DNA from: an uncultured beta proteobacterium
GTDB taxonomy: Bacteria; Pseudomonadota; Gammaproteobacteria; Burkholderiales; Burkholderiaceae_C
Length of the DNA: 32,291 bases
Direction: 5' to 3'
Assembly: GCA_903822435.1 (NCBI GenBank)
Contig: CAIJPE010000108.1
Location: forward strand, 1-32,291
The position numbers were made by a program, and so were the translations under genes. The notes under the pieces were generated by a model. The model was not told the DNA's origin. It did no database searches and worked only from the letters and a program-made list of their open reading frames with translations. Below are positions 24,548 to 32,291 of this stretch, one piece after another. How positions within the stretch are numbered: position 1 is the first letter of the stretch; the number at the start of each line of letters is the position of its first letter.

Positions 24548-27500
24548 GGCACCGCAGCCACCGGCCCCCGCGACTTGAACCGCTGCAGCAGCCGTGCGAA
24601 GCCCAGGTAGATGACCGGCGTGGTGAACAGCGTGAGCAGCTGGCTCACGATCAGGCCGCCCACCATCGTCACGCCCAGCGGGTGGCGCAGCTCATGGCCG
24701 GCGCCGGTGCCCAGCATCAGCGGCAGCGCCCCGAGCAGCGCGGCCATGGTCGTCATCAGGATGGGGCGAAAGCGCAGCAGGCAGGCCTTGTGAATGGCCT
24801 CGCGCGGGGGCAGGCCCTCCTCGCGTTCGGCATAGAGCGCGAAGTCGATCATCATGATCGCGTTCTTCTTGACGATGCCGATCAGCAGCACGATGCCGAT
24901 GATGCCCACCACCCCCAGGTCCTGCCGCGCGAGCAGCAGCGCCAGCAAGGCGCCCAGCCCTGCCGAGGGGAGCGTGGACAGGATGGTGATGGGGTGGATG
25001 TAGCTCTCATACAGGACGCCCAGCACGATGTACATGGTGACCACTGCGGCCACGATCAGCAGCAACGTGCTGCTGAGCGAGGCGCGGAAAGCCTCAGCCG
25101 CACCCTGGAAGCTGGTCTCCACGCTGGGTGGCAGGCCGAGCCGGGCTTCCTCGGCCCTGATGGCCTCCACCGCGTGCCCCAGCGACGCACCCGGCGCCAG
25201 GTTGAACGACAGGGTGGCCGAAGGGAACTGCGCCACGTGGTTGATGGACAGAGCGGCCGGCCGCTCGACGATGCGGGCCACCGCGGTCATGGGCACCTGC
25301 AACGTGCTGCTGACGCCGCCAACCGAGCTGGTCACGCCCGGCAGGTACAGGCCTTCCAGCGCCGCGGGGCCGCGACGCGTGCCTTGCGCCGCTTCCAGCA
25401 CCACGCGGTACTGGCTGCTCTGCGTGTAGATGGTGGATATCAGCCGCTGGCCGAAGGCGTTGTACAGCGCGGTGTCGATCTCGGCCACCGTCACACCCAG
25501 CCGGCCCGCGGCTTCGCGGTCGATCTGCACATAGGCCTGCTGGCCCTGCTCCTGCAGGTCGCTGGCGACGTCCAGCAGGTCGGGCAGCTGCTTCAGGCGC
25601 TCCAGCAGCCGGCTGGTGCTGGCCGCCAGGTCCTGGGTGTCGGGTGAGCTGAGCAGGAACTGGTACTGCGTCTTCGAAATCCGGTCTTCGATGCTCAGGT
25701 CCTGCACCGGCTGCATGTAGGCCGTGATGCCGGGCACGTGCGAGGTGCTGTCGGCCAGGCGGCGGATGATCTCGGGGGCTGACGCCAGGCGTTGCGCAAA
25801 GGGCTTCAGCGTGATCTGCATGCGGCCCGTGTTCAGCGTGGGGTTGGCCCCGTCCACGCCGATGAAGGAGGCCAGGTGGTCGACGTCCGGGTCCTTCAGG
25901 ATCACATCGGCCAGCGCCTGCTGGCGCGTACCCATGGCATCGAACGAGGTGGTCTGCGTGGCCTCGGTGATGACCTGGATCAGCCCGGTGTCCTGCACCG
26001 GAAAGAAGCCCTTGGGCACCACCGTGTAGAGCAGCACGGTCAGGCCCAGGGTGAGGACGAACACGGCCATCGTGCTGCGCGGGCGGTCCAGCACCCAGTC
26101 CAGCGCGCGCCCGTAGCGGGCCACCACGCTGTCGAAGGCGTGGGCGCTCCACGTGGCCAGCCGTCCGTGCCGGCGCTGGTTCTCGGCCCGCAGGAGGCGG
26201 GCGCTCATCATGGGTGTGAGCGTCAAAGAGACGAAGGCCGAGATGAGGATCGACACCGCCAGCGTGATGGCGAACTCATGAAACAGCCGGCCGACCACGT
26301 CGCCCATGAACAGCAGCGGAATCAGCACCGCAATCAGCGACACGGTCAGCGAGATGATGGTGAAGCCGATCTGTTGGCTGCCCTTCAGCGCAGCCGCCAT
26401 GGGCGTCTGGCCTTCCTCGATGTAGCGGGCGATGTTTTCGATCATCACGATGGCGTCGTCGACCACGAAGCCCGTGGAGATGGTCAGCGCCATCAGCGTC
26501 AGGTTGTTGATCGAGAAGCCGGCCAGGTAGATGACCCCGAAGGTGCCCACCAGGCTCAGCGGGACCGCCACGCTGGGAATGACCGTGGCGCTGGCGCTGC
26601 GCAGGAACAGGAAGATCACCAGCACCACCAACGCCACGGCCAGCAGGAGTTCGAACTCGGTGTCGTTCACCGAGGCGCGGATGGTGGTGGTCCGGTCGGC
26701 GATCACCTGCACGTCCACCGACGCCGGCAACGCCGCCTGCAGGCGCGGCAGCAGGGCCTTCACGCGGTCTACCGTCTGGATGACGTTGGCCCCGGGCTGG
26801 CGCTGCACATTCAGGATGATGCCGGGCGTGCGGTCGCTCCACGCGGCCAGGCGCAGGTTCTCGGCGTCGTCGACGATCCGGGCCACGTCCTTCAGGCGCA
26901 GCGCGTTCCCGTTCTTCCAGGCGATGACGAGGTCCTGGTACTCGGCGGCCGATTTCAGCTGGTCGTTGGCGTCGATGGTGCTGGCGCGCTGCGCGCCGTC
27001 GAAGCTGCCCTTGGCCTGGTTGACGTTGGCCGCGACGATGGCCGTGCGGATGTCGTCCAGCGACAGCCCCAGCGAGGCCAGCTTCTGCGGGTCGGCCTGG
27101 ATGCGCACGGCCGGGCGGCGGCCGCCGGCAATGCTCACCAGGCCCACGCCGTCCACCTGCGACAGCTTGGGCGCCAGGCGGCTTTCCACCAGGTCGTGCA
27201 GCTTGATCACCGGCAGCGAGGGCGAAGTGACGGCCAGGGTCAACACCGGGGCGTCGGCCGGGTTCACCTTGCTGTAGACCGGCGGCATGGGCAGGTCGGC
27301 GGGCAGCAGGTTGGCGCCGGCATTGATGGCGGCCTGCACCTCCTGCTCGGCCACGTCCAGCGACAGCCCCAGCGAGAAGCGCAGCGAGATGACCGAAGCG
27401 CCGCCAGAGCTGGTGCTGGTCATCTGGTTCAGGCCGGGCATCTGGCCGAATTGGCGCTCCAGCGGCGCCGTGACCGTGGTGGACATGACGTCGGGGCTGG

Positions 27501-27660
27501 CTCCCGGGTACAGCGTGGTCACCTCGATGGTGGGGTAGTCCACTTCGGGCAGCGCCGACAAGGGCATCAGCCGGTAGGCGAGCAGGCCCGCCAGCAGGAT
27601 GGCCAACATCAGCAGCGACGTGGCCACCGGCCTTTCGATGAAGATGCGCGACGGGTTCAT
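24544..27660 (-). CDS. mdtB: RND multidrug efflux pump subunit, MdtB/MuxB type
   Basis: A 1038-aa RND pump subunit, paralogous to the following MdtC. Opening [20 protein letters not shown] is typical of MdtB. The proton-relay pair is Asp401-Asp402 ([14 protein letters not shown]) and the TM10 Lys lies in [18 protein letters not shown]. Both pump subunits thus keep proton-relay residues. The frame is open upstream to about 27825, but ATG 27660 matches the family start and lies 10 bp after the mdtA stop. Substrates of the P. aeruginosa and E. coli relatives include novobiocin, bile salts or beta-lactams; those of this pump are unknown. Confidence 0.95.
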   Translation of the reverse strand: MNPSRIFIERPVATSLLMLAILLAGLLAYRLMPLSALPEVDYPTIEVTTLYPGASPDVMSTTVTAPLERQFGQMPGLNQMTSTSSGGASVISLRFSLGLSLDVAEQEVQAAINAGANLLPADLPMPPVYSKVNPADAPVLTLAVTSPSLPVIKLHDLVESRLAPKLSQVDGVGLVSIAGGRRPAVRIQADPQKLASLGLSLDDIRTAIVAANVNQAKGSFDGAQRASTIDANDQLKSAAEYQDLVIAWKNGNALRLKDVARIVDDAENLRLAAWSDRTPGIILNVQRQPGANVIQTVDRVKALLPRLQAALPASVDVQVIADRTTTIRASVNDTEFELLLAVALVVLVIFLFLRSASATVIPSVAVPLSLVGTFGVIYLAGFSINNLTLMALTISTGFVVDDAIVMIENIARYIEEGQTPMAAALKGSQQIGFTIISLTVSLIAVLIPLLFMGDVVGRLFHEFAITLAVSILISAFVSLTLTPMMSARLLRAENQRRHGRLATWSAHAFDSVVARYGRALDWVLDRPRSTMAVFVLTLGLTVLLYTVVPKGFFPVQDTGLIQVITEATQTTSFDAMGTRQQALADVILKDPDVDHLASFIGVDGANPTLNTGRMQITLKPFAQRLASAPEIIRRLADSTSHVPGITAYMQPVQDLSIEDRISKTQYQFLLSSPDTQDLAASTSRLLERLKQLPDLLDVASDLQEQGQQAYVQIDREAAGRLGVTVAEIDTALYNAFGQRLISTIYTQSSQYRVVLEAAQGTRRGPAALEGLYLPGVTSSVGGVSSTLQVPMTAVARIVERPAALSINHVAQFPSATLSFNLAPGASLGHAVEAIRAEEARLGLPPSVETSFQGAAEAFRASLSSTLLLIVAAVVTMYIVLGVLYESYIHPITILSTLPSAGLGALLALLLARQDLGVVGIIGIVLLIGIVKKNAIMMIDFALYAEREEGLPPREAIHKACLLRFRPILMTTMAALLGALPLMLGTGAGHELRHPLGVTMVGGLIVSQLLTLFTTPVIYLGFARLLQRFKSRGPVAAVP

Positions 27661-27670
27661 GCCGGGGCGT

Positions 27671-29098
27671 TCAAGGCTTGGCGGCGCTGGCGGCACCCTC
27701 GCGGCGGGCCCTGAACCACGCGCGGCGCGCCTCGGGGTCCATCGCCTTGACCTTGGCCGCCTCCTCGGGCGACAGGCCCTCCAGGGCGCGCTGGCGCCGA
27801 TCGCTGCCTGCCGGCGCGCTGGCACCCGAACGCTGCTTGGGGTCGGCCGCGATGACCTCCACCTTGGCCCCTTCGCGCAGGCGGTCGGTGCCGTCGATCA
27901 CCACGCGCTCGCCGGGCTCCAGGGCGCCTTCCACGGCCATCCAGCCGGCATCGACCGGCCCGGACTTGACCACGCGCGTGCTCACCGTGTTGTCGCCGTT
28001 GACCACGTAGACGTAGAAGCCCTGCGAGCCGCGCAGCACCGCCGCCTGCGGGACGGCCAGCGCGTTGGCCAGGGTATCGAGCTGCAGCGTGACGCTGACC
28101 GACTGGTTGGGAAACAGCGCATCGTCGGCGTTCGGGAACAGGGCCTTGACCTTGATCGTGTCGGTACCGGCGTCGATGGCGTTGTCGACCGTTGCCACCG
28201 TGCCCACCGCCAGTTGGCGCGTGCCGCCGCGGTCCCAGGCTTCGACCGCGATGGCCTCATTGGCACGCAGGTGGCGCGTGAGCAGCGGCACATGGGCCGC
28301 CGGTACCGAGAAGATCATGGCGATGGGCCGGGTCTGGGTGATGCTGACGATGCCGTTGGCGTCGGACGGCGCCAGCACGTTGCCCAGGTCGACCTGGCGC
28401 AGGCCGGCACGGCCGCTGATGGGCGCGGTGACGCGGGCGTAGGCCAGCTGCAAGCGGGCGCTGTCCACCGAGCCCTGGTCAGCCTTGACCGTGCCTTCGA
28501 GCTGTGCCACCAGGGCGGTCTGCGTGTCCAGCTGCTGGCGAGGGATGGCGTCCTTGGTGAGGAGATCGCGGTAGCGCGCCAGATCCACCTTGGCGCCTTC
28601 GAGTTGCGCCTTGTCGCGGGCCAGCACGCCCTCGGCTTGGCCCAGGGCGGCCTGGAACGGCAGCGGGTCGATCTGGGCCAGGCTCTGGCCCGCCCTCACC
28701 TGCTGGCCTTCCTTGAAGAGCAGACTCTTGAGCACGCCGCTGACCTGCGTGCGGACCACCGCGGTGTTGGACGCGCCGATGCTGCCGATGGCGTTGACAC
28801 TGACGTGGATATCCTGCCGGCGGACCGCCTGCACGGAGACGGGCTGCGGGCCGCCACCGCCGCCGAATCGGCGGCCGCCGGCGCCGCCGCCTGGGCCACC
28901 TCCTGCCGAGCCGCTGGCAGACCCTGCGGCGGAGGCGGCGGTCGATCCGGGCCATCCACCGCCTTGCGCCTTCCACCACCACAGCCCCGCGCCCGCCGCC
29001 AGCAGCAGCAAGCCCATCAGCAGCCAGTGTGTGGCGCGACCCAGGGCGCGGCGGCGGTGTGCTCGGGGACCGGTCGGGCGAAAGGGATGGTGGTTCAT
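27671..29098 (-). CDS. mdtA: RND periplasmic membrane-fusion protein, MdtA/MuxA type
   Basis: A 475-aa periplasmic adaptor joining pump and outer-membrane duct. An Arg-rich N-terminus is followed by one membrane anchor ([20 protein letters not shown]), a long Gly/Ala/Ser linker (encoded at about 28846-28960, with [18 protein letters not shown]), then the lipoyl, hairpin and beta-barrel domains ([40 protein letters not shown]). A C-terminal extension of about 40 charged residues ([20 protein letters not shown]) is longer than in E. coli MdtA. ATG 29098 is chosen because it gives a short cytoplasmic leader before the anchor; the upstream extension to 29269 is low-quality sequence. First gene of the operon. 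Confidence 0.94.
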   Translation of the reverse strand: MNHHPFRPTGPRAHRRRALGRATHWLLMGLLLLAAGAGLWWWKAQGGGWPGSTAASAAGSASGSAGGGPGGGAGGRRFGGGGGPQPVSVQAVRRQDIHVSVNAIGSIGASNTAVVRTQVSGVLKSLLFKEGQQVRAGQSLAQIDPLPFQAALGQAEGVLARDKAQLEGAKVDLARYRDLLTKDAIPRQQLDTQTALVAQLEGTVKADQGSVDSARLQLAYARVTAPISGRAGLRQVDLGNVLAPSDANGIVSITQTRPIAMIFSVPAAHVPLLTRHLRANEAIAVEAWDRGGTRQLAVGTVATVDNAIDAGTDTIKVKALFPNADDALFPNQSVSVTLQLDTLANALAVPQAAVLRGSQGFYVYVVNGDNTVSTRVVKSGPVDAGWMAVEGALEPGERVVIDGTDRLREGAKVEVIAADPKQRSGASAPAGSDRRQRALEGLSPEEAAKVKAMDPEARRAWFRARREGAASAAKP

Positions 29099-29704
29099 GA
29101 CGAGATTCAAGTTCTTCGAAGTGGGCACAGCCGGGCCAATGGGGCGGGCGAGACCCGTCGGCACACGATCGCGGTGTTGCCTTGCTGCCCGAAGTTGCCG
29201 CATTGTGGAACGTGGCGTGCTTCTGGCAACGCGATCTCCGCGCCCAGGGCCGAGGGCGCGGTTCGGCACGTATGCTTGCTAGCGCGTGTTTCGCGCGTGT
29301 TGCGCTTGCGTCTCGAGGCGGTCAGGCCCGGTCAACGCACCGTATAGCCTAGCCCATGCATGCACGCGCGCACCACCGTGAAGCCCTGGGGCGGCGCAGG
29401 CGCGCAGTGCTCCCCGTTGGCGCCGTCGTCAGGCAGGCCACCGATCCACAGCGTGGTGCTGTCCGGGACCAGCAAGGGGATGACGATGCCGAAAGACAGC
29501 GCAAAGGCATTGCGTCGTCCTCACTTTGAGTGACAGATGACATGGGGACCAGCCACGGGTCACCCGAAGGCAACCCACACCTGGCTTGTCTCGCACTGGT
29601 GCGATCATGGACACTGCGGTTCGCGTCGACAGGCCGATGCAGACCGCATCCGGACGGCGGCTCGACGGCCCGTCGGATACGTTTGCCAGGAGGAATTGCA
29701 GCCC
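29099..29704. other. 606-bp intergenic region between mdtA and aroQ; no confident gene
   Basis: The two flanking genes diverge, so promoters for both the efflux operon and aroQ should lie here. I see no convincing -35/-10 pair and no RNA gene. A minus-strand frame open from 29520 to the stop at 29332-29334 has protein-like composition (FALSFGIVIPLLVP, DSTTLWIGGLPDDG, PQGFTVVRACMHG) but no ATG/GTG near its 5' end. It may be a degraded gene end. The only clear signal is the aroQ ribosome site AGGAGG at 29688-29693. Confidence 0.4.
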
Positions 29705-30163
29705 ATGCCCAAAGTCATCGTCCTGAACGGCCCCAACCTCAACCTGCTGGGCCAACGCGAACCCGCGACCTACGGTCTGGCCACGCTGGCCGACGTCGAG
29801 GCCTTGTGCCGCACGGCCTGTGAGCGTCTGGGCGTCGAACTGGAGTGCCACCAGAGCAATCACGAAGGGGTGCTCATCGACGCTCTGCACGCCGCGGGCC
29901 GCGGCGTGAAGACTGGTGAGGTGATCGGGGTGGTCTTCAATGCAGGCGCCTACACGCACACCTCCGTGGCCCTGCACGACGCCATCAAGGGCGCCGAAGT
30001 GCCCCTGGTGGAGGTGCACATCTCCAACGTCCACGCGCGCGAGCCCTTCCGGCACCACAGCTACCTGTCGCCCGCGGCCATGGGCATCGTGGTGGGGTTC
30101 GGGGTGGATGGCTATGCGCTGGCCATCGAAGGGCTGGTGCGCAAGTGCAGGGCCCGCGCATAG
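29705..30163 (+). CDS. aroQ: 3-dehydroquinate dehydratase, type II
   Basis: A 152-aa type II dehydroquinase (dodecameric flavodoxin-like fold) catalysing dehydration of 3-dehydroquinate to 3-dehydroshikimate, step three of the shikimate pathway. Motifs: VLNGPNLNLLGQREPATYG with catalytic Tyr23 and Arg18, NAGAYTHTSVALHDA, and EVHISNVHAREPFR with catalytic His105. The consensus ribosome site AGGAGG lies 11 bases before the ATG at 29705. It stands alone here; in many betaproteobacteria aroQ sits next to accB/accC, so this could be a second copy or a rearranged locus. Confidence 0.96.
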   Translation: MPKVIVLNGPNLNLLGQREPATYGLATLADVEALCRTACERLGVELECHQSNHEGVLIDALHAAGRGVKTGEVIGVVFNAGAYTHTSVALHDAIKGAEVPLVEVHISNVHAREPFRHHSYLSPAAMGIVVGFGVDGYALAIEGLVRKCRARA

Positions 30164-30201
30164 GGCGCGAAGATCCGTTGTCGCCTACGCCGCGCTTGCC
30201 G

Positions 30202-30221
30202 CCGCACGCTGCCGCGTGCGG
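30202..30221 (+). terminator. GC hairpin downstream of aroQ
   Basis: CCGCACGC-TGCC-GCGTGCGG is a perfect 8-bp stem with a 4-base loop, 39 bp after the aroQ stop. No U-run follows, so intrinsic termination is doubtful, but it is the best candidate 3'-end structure for aroQ. Confidence 0.4.
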
Positions 30222-30340
30222 GTGCTCGTGGTGGCCGTGATGCTGGATCGGTCTGGCGACCTCATCGGATCCAGGGCCCCGCGACTGGGCGTCGTACCAA
30301 CGGTGCAGCGCGCCGACACGGCAACACACGGCGACTCTGT

Positions 30341-30691
30341 TCAGGGCTTGCCGACGAGCAAAGCAGAAGCCACGACCGCGCCAGTGGCACCCGCACTGGG
30401 CATTGGGGCATCGGCTTCCCATCCGGCTCGCAGAACCGCGCACAGCATCAAGAGCACCGCCCCCGACGCGGCGGCCATCCCGCCAACGCGAATGCCCGTG
30501 CGTTCACGAAGTGCCGCGCGTGCGCCAGGGAGGCAAACCAGGGCTGCGAGCAGCACGAGCACGGCATCGGGTAGATCGTGCGAGGTGAGCAAGAGACTCC
30601 CAACATACAAGACCGCCGCGGCAAGCCGCCACAGGGCCATGCCGAACAGCGAGAGGGCCGCTTCCAGGCGCGCGGAGGTTGATGCGGGCAT
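30341..30691 (-). CDS. Small integral membrane protein of unknown function
   Basis: Not recognised. A 116-aa hydrophobic protein with about three membrane segments: 12-36 (LSLFGMALWRLAAAVLYVGS), 41-57 (DAVLVLLAALVCLPGA) and 69-88 (GGMAAASGAVLLMLCAVLRA), separated by a basic loop (RAALRERTG). The frame is open to an ATG at 30784; the longer version would add a short Cys-containing head (CSLCGNALTHGD) resembling half a zinc ribbon. The start is therefore uncertain. It converges on aroQ and is divergent from the 124-aa gene. Confidence 0.6.
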   Translation of the reverse strand: MPASTSARLEAALSLFGMALWRLAAAVLYVGSLLLTSHDLPDAVLVLLAALVCLPGARAALRERTGIRVGGMAAASGAVLLMLCAVLRAGWEADAPMPSAGATGAVVASALLVGKP

Positions 30692-30886
30692 GGGTGCGGT
30701 TGTATCGAGCGCGTCGCCGTGCGTCAGTGCGTTGCCGCACAGGCTGCATCGGCGAGGCCCACTGCAAGGCACCTGTGAATGCAAGCTGCCTCGGCTCCAT
30801 GTTCACCACCGCACGGACGCCTTCAGTTGCGGGGTGGAAAACTTCCCTGGCGCTGTCAGGTCGGCGCGCAACATGAGGTGCCTGTC

Positions 30887-31261
30887 ATGCCGGAAAGCAC
30901 GGAATCATTCATCAGAGCCGAACGAGCCGGCCACACCTGGGAGCGGCGCTCACCACGCCCTGAAGACGACCATGTGCTGGGCCACACCGACAATTGGCTC
31001 AACGCACTCCCCATGGGTATACGCCCGGTTCACCTGCAGCACGACTTTCCGCGCATCGCCAACGAGTTGGCGCGCCTGTGGGTCCAGACGCCAGCCCTCG
31101 ACCTGTACTTCGAGGAAAAGGAGTTCAGCCCTCGGGAGGACCGTCACGGGTTCTCCCCTCTCATCAAGGAGGAGTTGCTGGCCATGCATCTTTACTCGCT
31201 GCGCAGCCGTCCAGTCTCGTACGAGGAGCGGGCGCTACAGCGCCTGGCGCAGCTGGGTTGA
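30887..31261 (+). CDS. Unrecognised 124-aa soluble protein
   Basis: Not recognised. The 124-aa product is soluble and charged, with blocks TWERRSPRPEDDHVL, DNWLNALPMGIRPVHLQHDF, PRIANELARLWVQTPALDLY and GFSPLIKEELLAMHLYSLRS. It reads like a normal protein with helices and no signal or membrane segment. GAGGTG precedes the ATG at 30887; the frame is open to 30779 but the upstream part is of poor quality. No operon partner is visible. Confidence 0.65.
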   Translation: MPESTESFIRAERAGHTWERRSPRPEDDHVLGHTDNWLNALPMGIRPVHLQHDFPRIANELARLWVQTPALDLYFEEKEFSPREDRHGFSPLIKEELLAMHLYSLRSRPVSYEERALQRLAQLG

Positions 31262-31381
31262 CGTCCTCGACCTGCGCTGTGAAGCCATCTTCGGGCACGT
31301 TCGATGACCATGCGAATGCGGACTTGTCGGCACGCGTGATATCGGCATCCGTTCGCACGGCGGCATCTGCAACGCGGGCCT

Positions 31382-31972
31382 TCAGCTTGCAGGACCGGCC
31401 CTTGACGCCGCTGACGGGCCTGCGCCCGGCGCAACCGCTCCAGGTACGAGGGCCAGGTAGTTCGGACACCACCTGACGAGGCACGCCTCCAGCTGCGCCA
31501 GGCTGCACGGCTTGCGCAGAATTCCGCTGAACCCGTAGGCGTCCAGCAATCCGCCGGTCGACCCCGAACTGCTGAATGCAACCACGGCCGCAGCCGGGCG
31601 CGCATGCAAGGCCTCATCCCGGCGGATCATCGACGTCGCGACCAAACCGTCCAGTACGGGCATCTGGAGGTCCATCAGGATGAGGTCGAAGTCAACCTCA
31701 CTGCAGAGCAAGACCGCCTCGGCACCGTCTGAAGCCAATCGCGGCGAGATGCCGCATTGCTGCAGCTTCTCGGACACTTCGCCAAGGTTGCACGGGTTGT
31801 CGTCCACCACGAGTACGTGGGTCGACTGGTTTCTCGACTGGGCTGCCGAGGTGAGGGAGATTTCGGGATGCGACGGCGACAGCAAAACCTGGGAGCTTCG
31901 CGCACGGAACCACGACGCCAGGGTTCGGAACATGCCCAGCGGAACGACGGGCTCGGCTTGATTGCGATCCAT
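31382..31972 (-). CDS. Stand-alone receiver-domain (CheY-like) protein
   Basis: A 196-aa protein with a 50-residue basic/hydrophobic leader and a single receiver domain (about 51-172): acidic residues Asp57-Asp58 (VLVVDDNPCN), phospho-acceptor Asp101 in LILMDLQMPVLDG, Lys154 in LRKPCS. There is no output domain; a Pro/Ala-rich tail follows. The form resembles receivers split from hybrid kinases. Phosphorylation would come from a kinase elsewhere. ATG 31972 has GGTGGAG just upstream; the frame continues to 32050. Output could be protein-protein signalling. Confidence 0.82.
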   Translation of the reverse strand: MDRNQAEPVVPLGMFRTLASWFRARSSQVLLSPSHPEISLTSAAQSRNQSTHVLVVDDNPCNLGEVSEKLQQCGISPRLASDGAEAVLLCSEVDFDLILMDLQMPVLDGLVATSMIRRDEALHARPAAAVVAFSSSGSTGGLLDAYGFSGILRKPCSLAQLEACLVRWCPNYLALVPGAVAPGAGPSAASRAGPAS

Positions 31973-32206
31973 CTCTCCACCCCTGTTCCTGCTGTGCGGC
32001 GAATCGAGCGTCACATGCGTAGGTCCTGGTGTCCGTACGGTCACGCACATGGAGGGGAGGCACCGGCACCCACAGGCAGTGGGTCAATGACCACGGCCCC
32101 ATAAACCTCTGCCTCGCCCACGATCGCATCAGCAAGCGAGCGTCCGCGGCCGTCCGCCAGACACCGCGATGCGGTTTGCCCCTCGGCTGACCCCTTGCGG
32201 AGCGAC

Positions 32207-32245
32207 AAAGAAAAACGGGTTGCAGCATTTCTGCTGCAACCCGTT
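32207..32245 (-). terminator. Strong intrinsic terminator of tRNA-Asp
   Basis: AACGGGTTGCAGCA (32214-32227) and its perfect complement (32232-32245) form a 14-bp stem with loop TTTC. On the minus strand the stem is followed by TTTTTCTTT, a good U-run. It lies 8 bp after the tRNA 3' end. On the plus strand the stem is followed by GATTTTATT, so weaker rightward termination is also possible. Confidence 0.9.
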
Positions 32246-32253
32246 GATTTTAT

Positions 32254-32291
32254 TGGCGGAGTGGACGGGACTCGAACCCGCGACCCCCGGC
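32254..32291 (-). tRNA. tRNA-Asp (GTC), 3' part only
   Basis: The last 38 bases hold, on the minus strand, the 3' half of a tRNA: the 3' side of the anticodon stem (GCCGG), variable loop, T arm GCGGGTTCGAGTCCCGT, acceptor strand CCACTCC, discriminator G and encoded CCA (32256-32254). The pattern matches betaproteobacterial tRNA-Asp with anticodon GTC. The anticodon itself is beyond the window, so the identity rests on similarity of this half. Confidence 0.82.

Noticed and set aside
29429..30058. 209-codon minus-strand frame opposite aroQ
   Set aside because: Mostly antisense to aroQ, which has all catalytic residues and a consensus ribosome site.
1..32291. Insertion sequence, prophage, integron or CRISPR array
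   Set aside because: No transposase, integrase or phage gene, no spaced direct repeats and no terminal inverted repeats with target duplication were seen.

Overview
This is a GC-rich window, with mostly G/C third codon positions. The gene families point to a betaproteobacterium of the order Burkholderiales (Comamonadaceae/Sphaerotilaceae-like): an aromatic-acid catabolic operon under an IclR regulator, a MuxABC-type RND efflux operon with its own outer-membrane lipoprotein, and a tRNA-Asp with encoded CCA. This placement is inference from gene content and style, not from a marker gene. No mobile element, CRISPR array or replication origin was seen.

Positions 1-9693, all minus strand, hold a tightly packed catabolic operon. 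In transcription order it contains: a metallo-beta-lactamase-fold protein with degenerate metal ligands; a two-gene flavin hydroxylase (FAD monooxygenase plus a 77-aa DUF2783 protein, candidate MhaA/MhaB); homogentisate 1,2-dioxygenase (hmgA); fumarylacetoacetase (fahA); then the homoprotocatechuate meta-cleavage genes hpaG1, hpaG2, hpaE, hpaD and the start of hpaF, which leaves the window. Two different ring-cleavage routes for hydroxyphenylacetates are therefore joined in one transcription unit. A divergent IclR-type regulator (9805-10644) faces it across a 111-bp region full of GCAAAC/GTTTGC half-sites and palindromes. Behind the regulator lie an intact hotdog-fold acyl-dehydratase gene and a clearly decayed lyase pseudogene with a 1-bp insertion, an in-frame deletion, and lost start and C-terminus.

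Positions 12300-16943 hold small unrelated units on the minus strand: a CopZ-like copper chaperone with a textbook 19-bp-spacer CueR-type promoter; an isolated FlgC/rod-like small protein; a TonB-dependent receptor with a long hairpin in its leader; and a three-gene unit encoding a small outer-membrane barrel and two unrecognised small proteins. A perfect 16-bp palindrome sits upstream of that unit.

Positions 16944-19942 hold a hybrid sensor kinase (with its own receiver domain) and, divergently, an OmpR-family response regulator. Positions 19990-29098 hold a four-gene RND operon transcribed leftward: membrane-fusion protein, two MdtB/MdtC-type pumps and an outer-membrane factor.

Positions 29099-32291 hold a gene-poor 606-bp gap, type II dehydroquinase (aroQ), a small membrane protein, an unrecognised 124-aa protein and a stand-alone receiver protein. 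At the edge lies the 3' part of a tRNA-Asp with a strong terminator.
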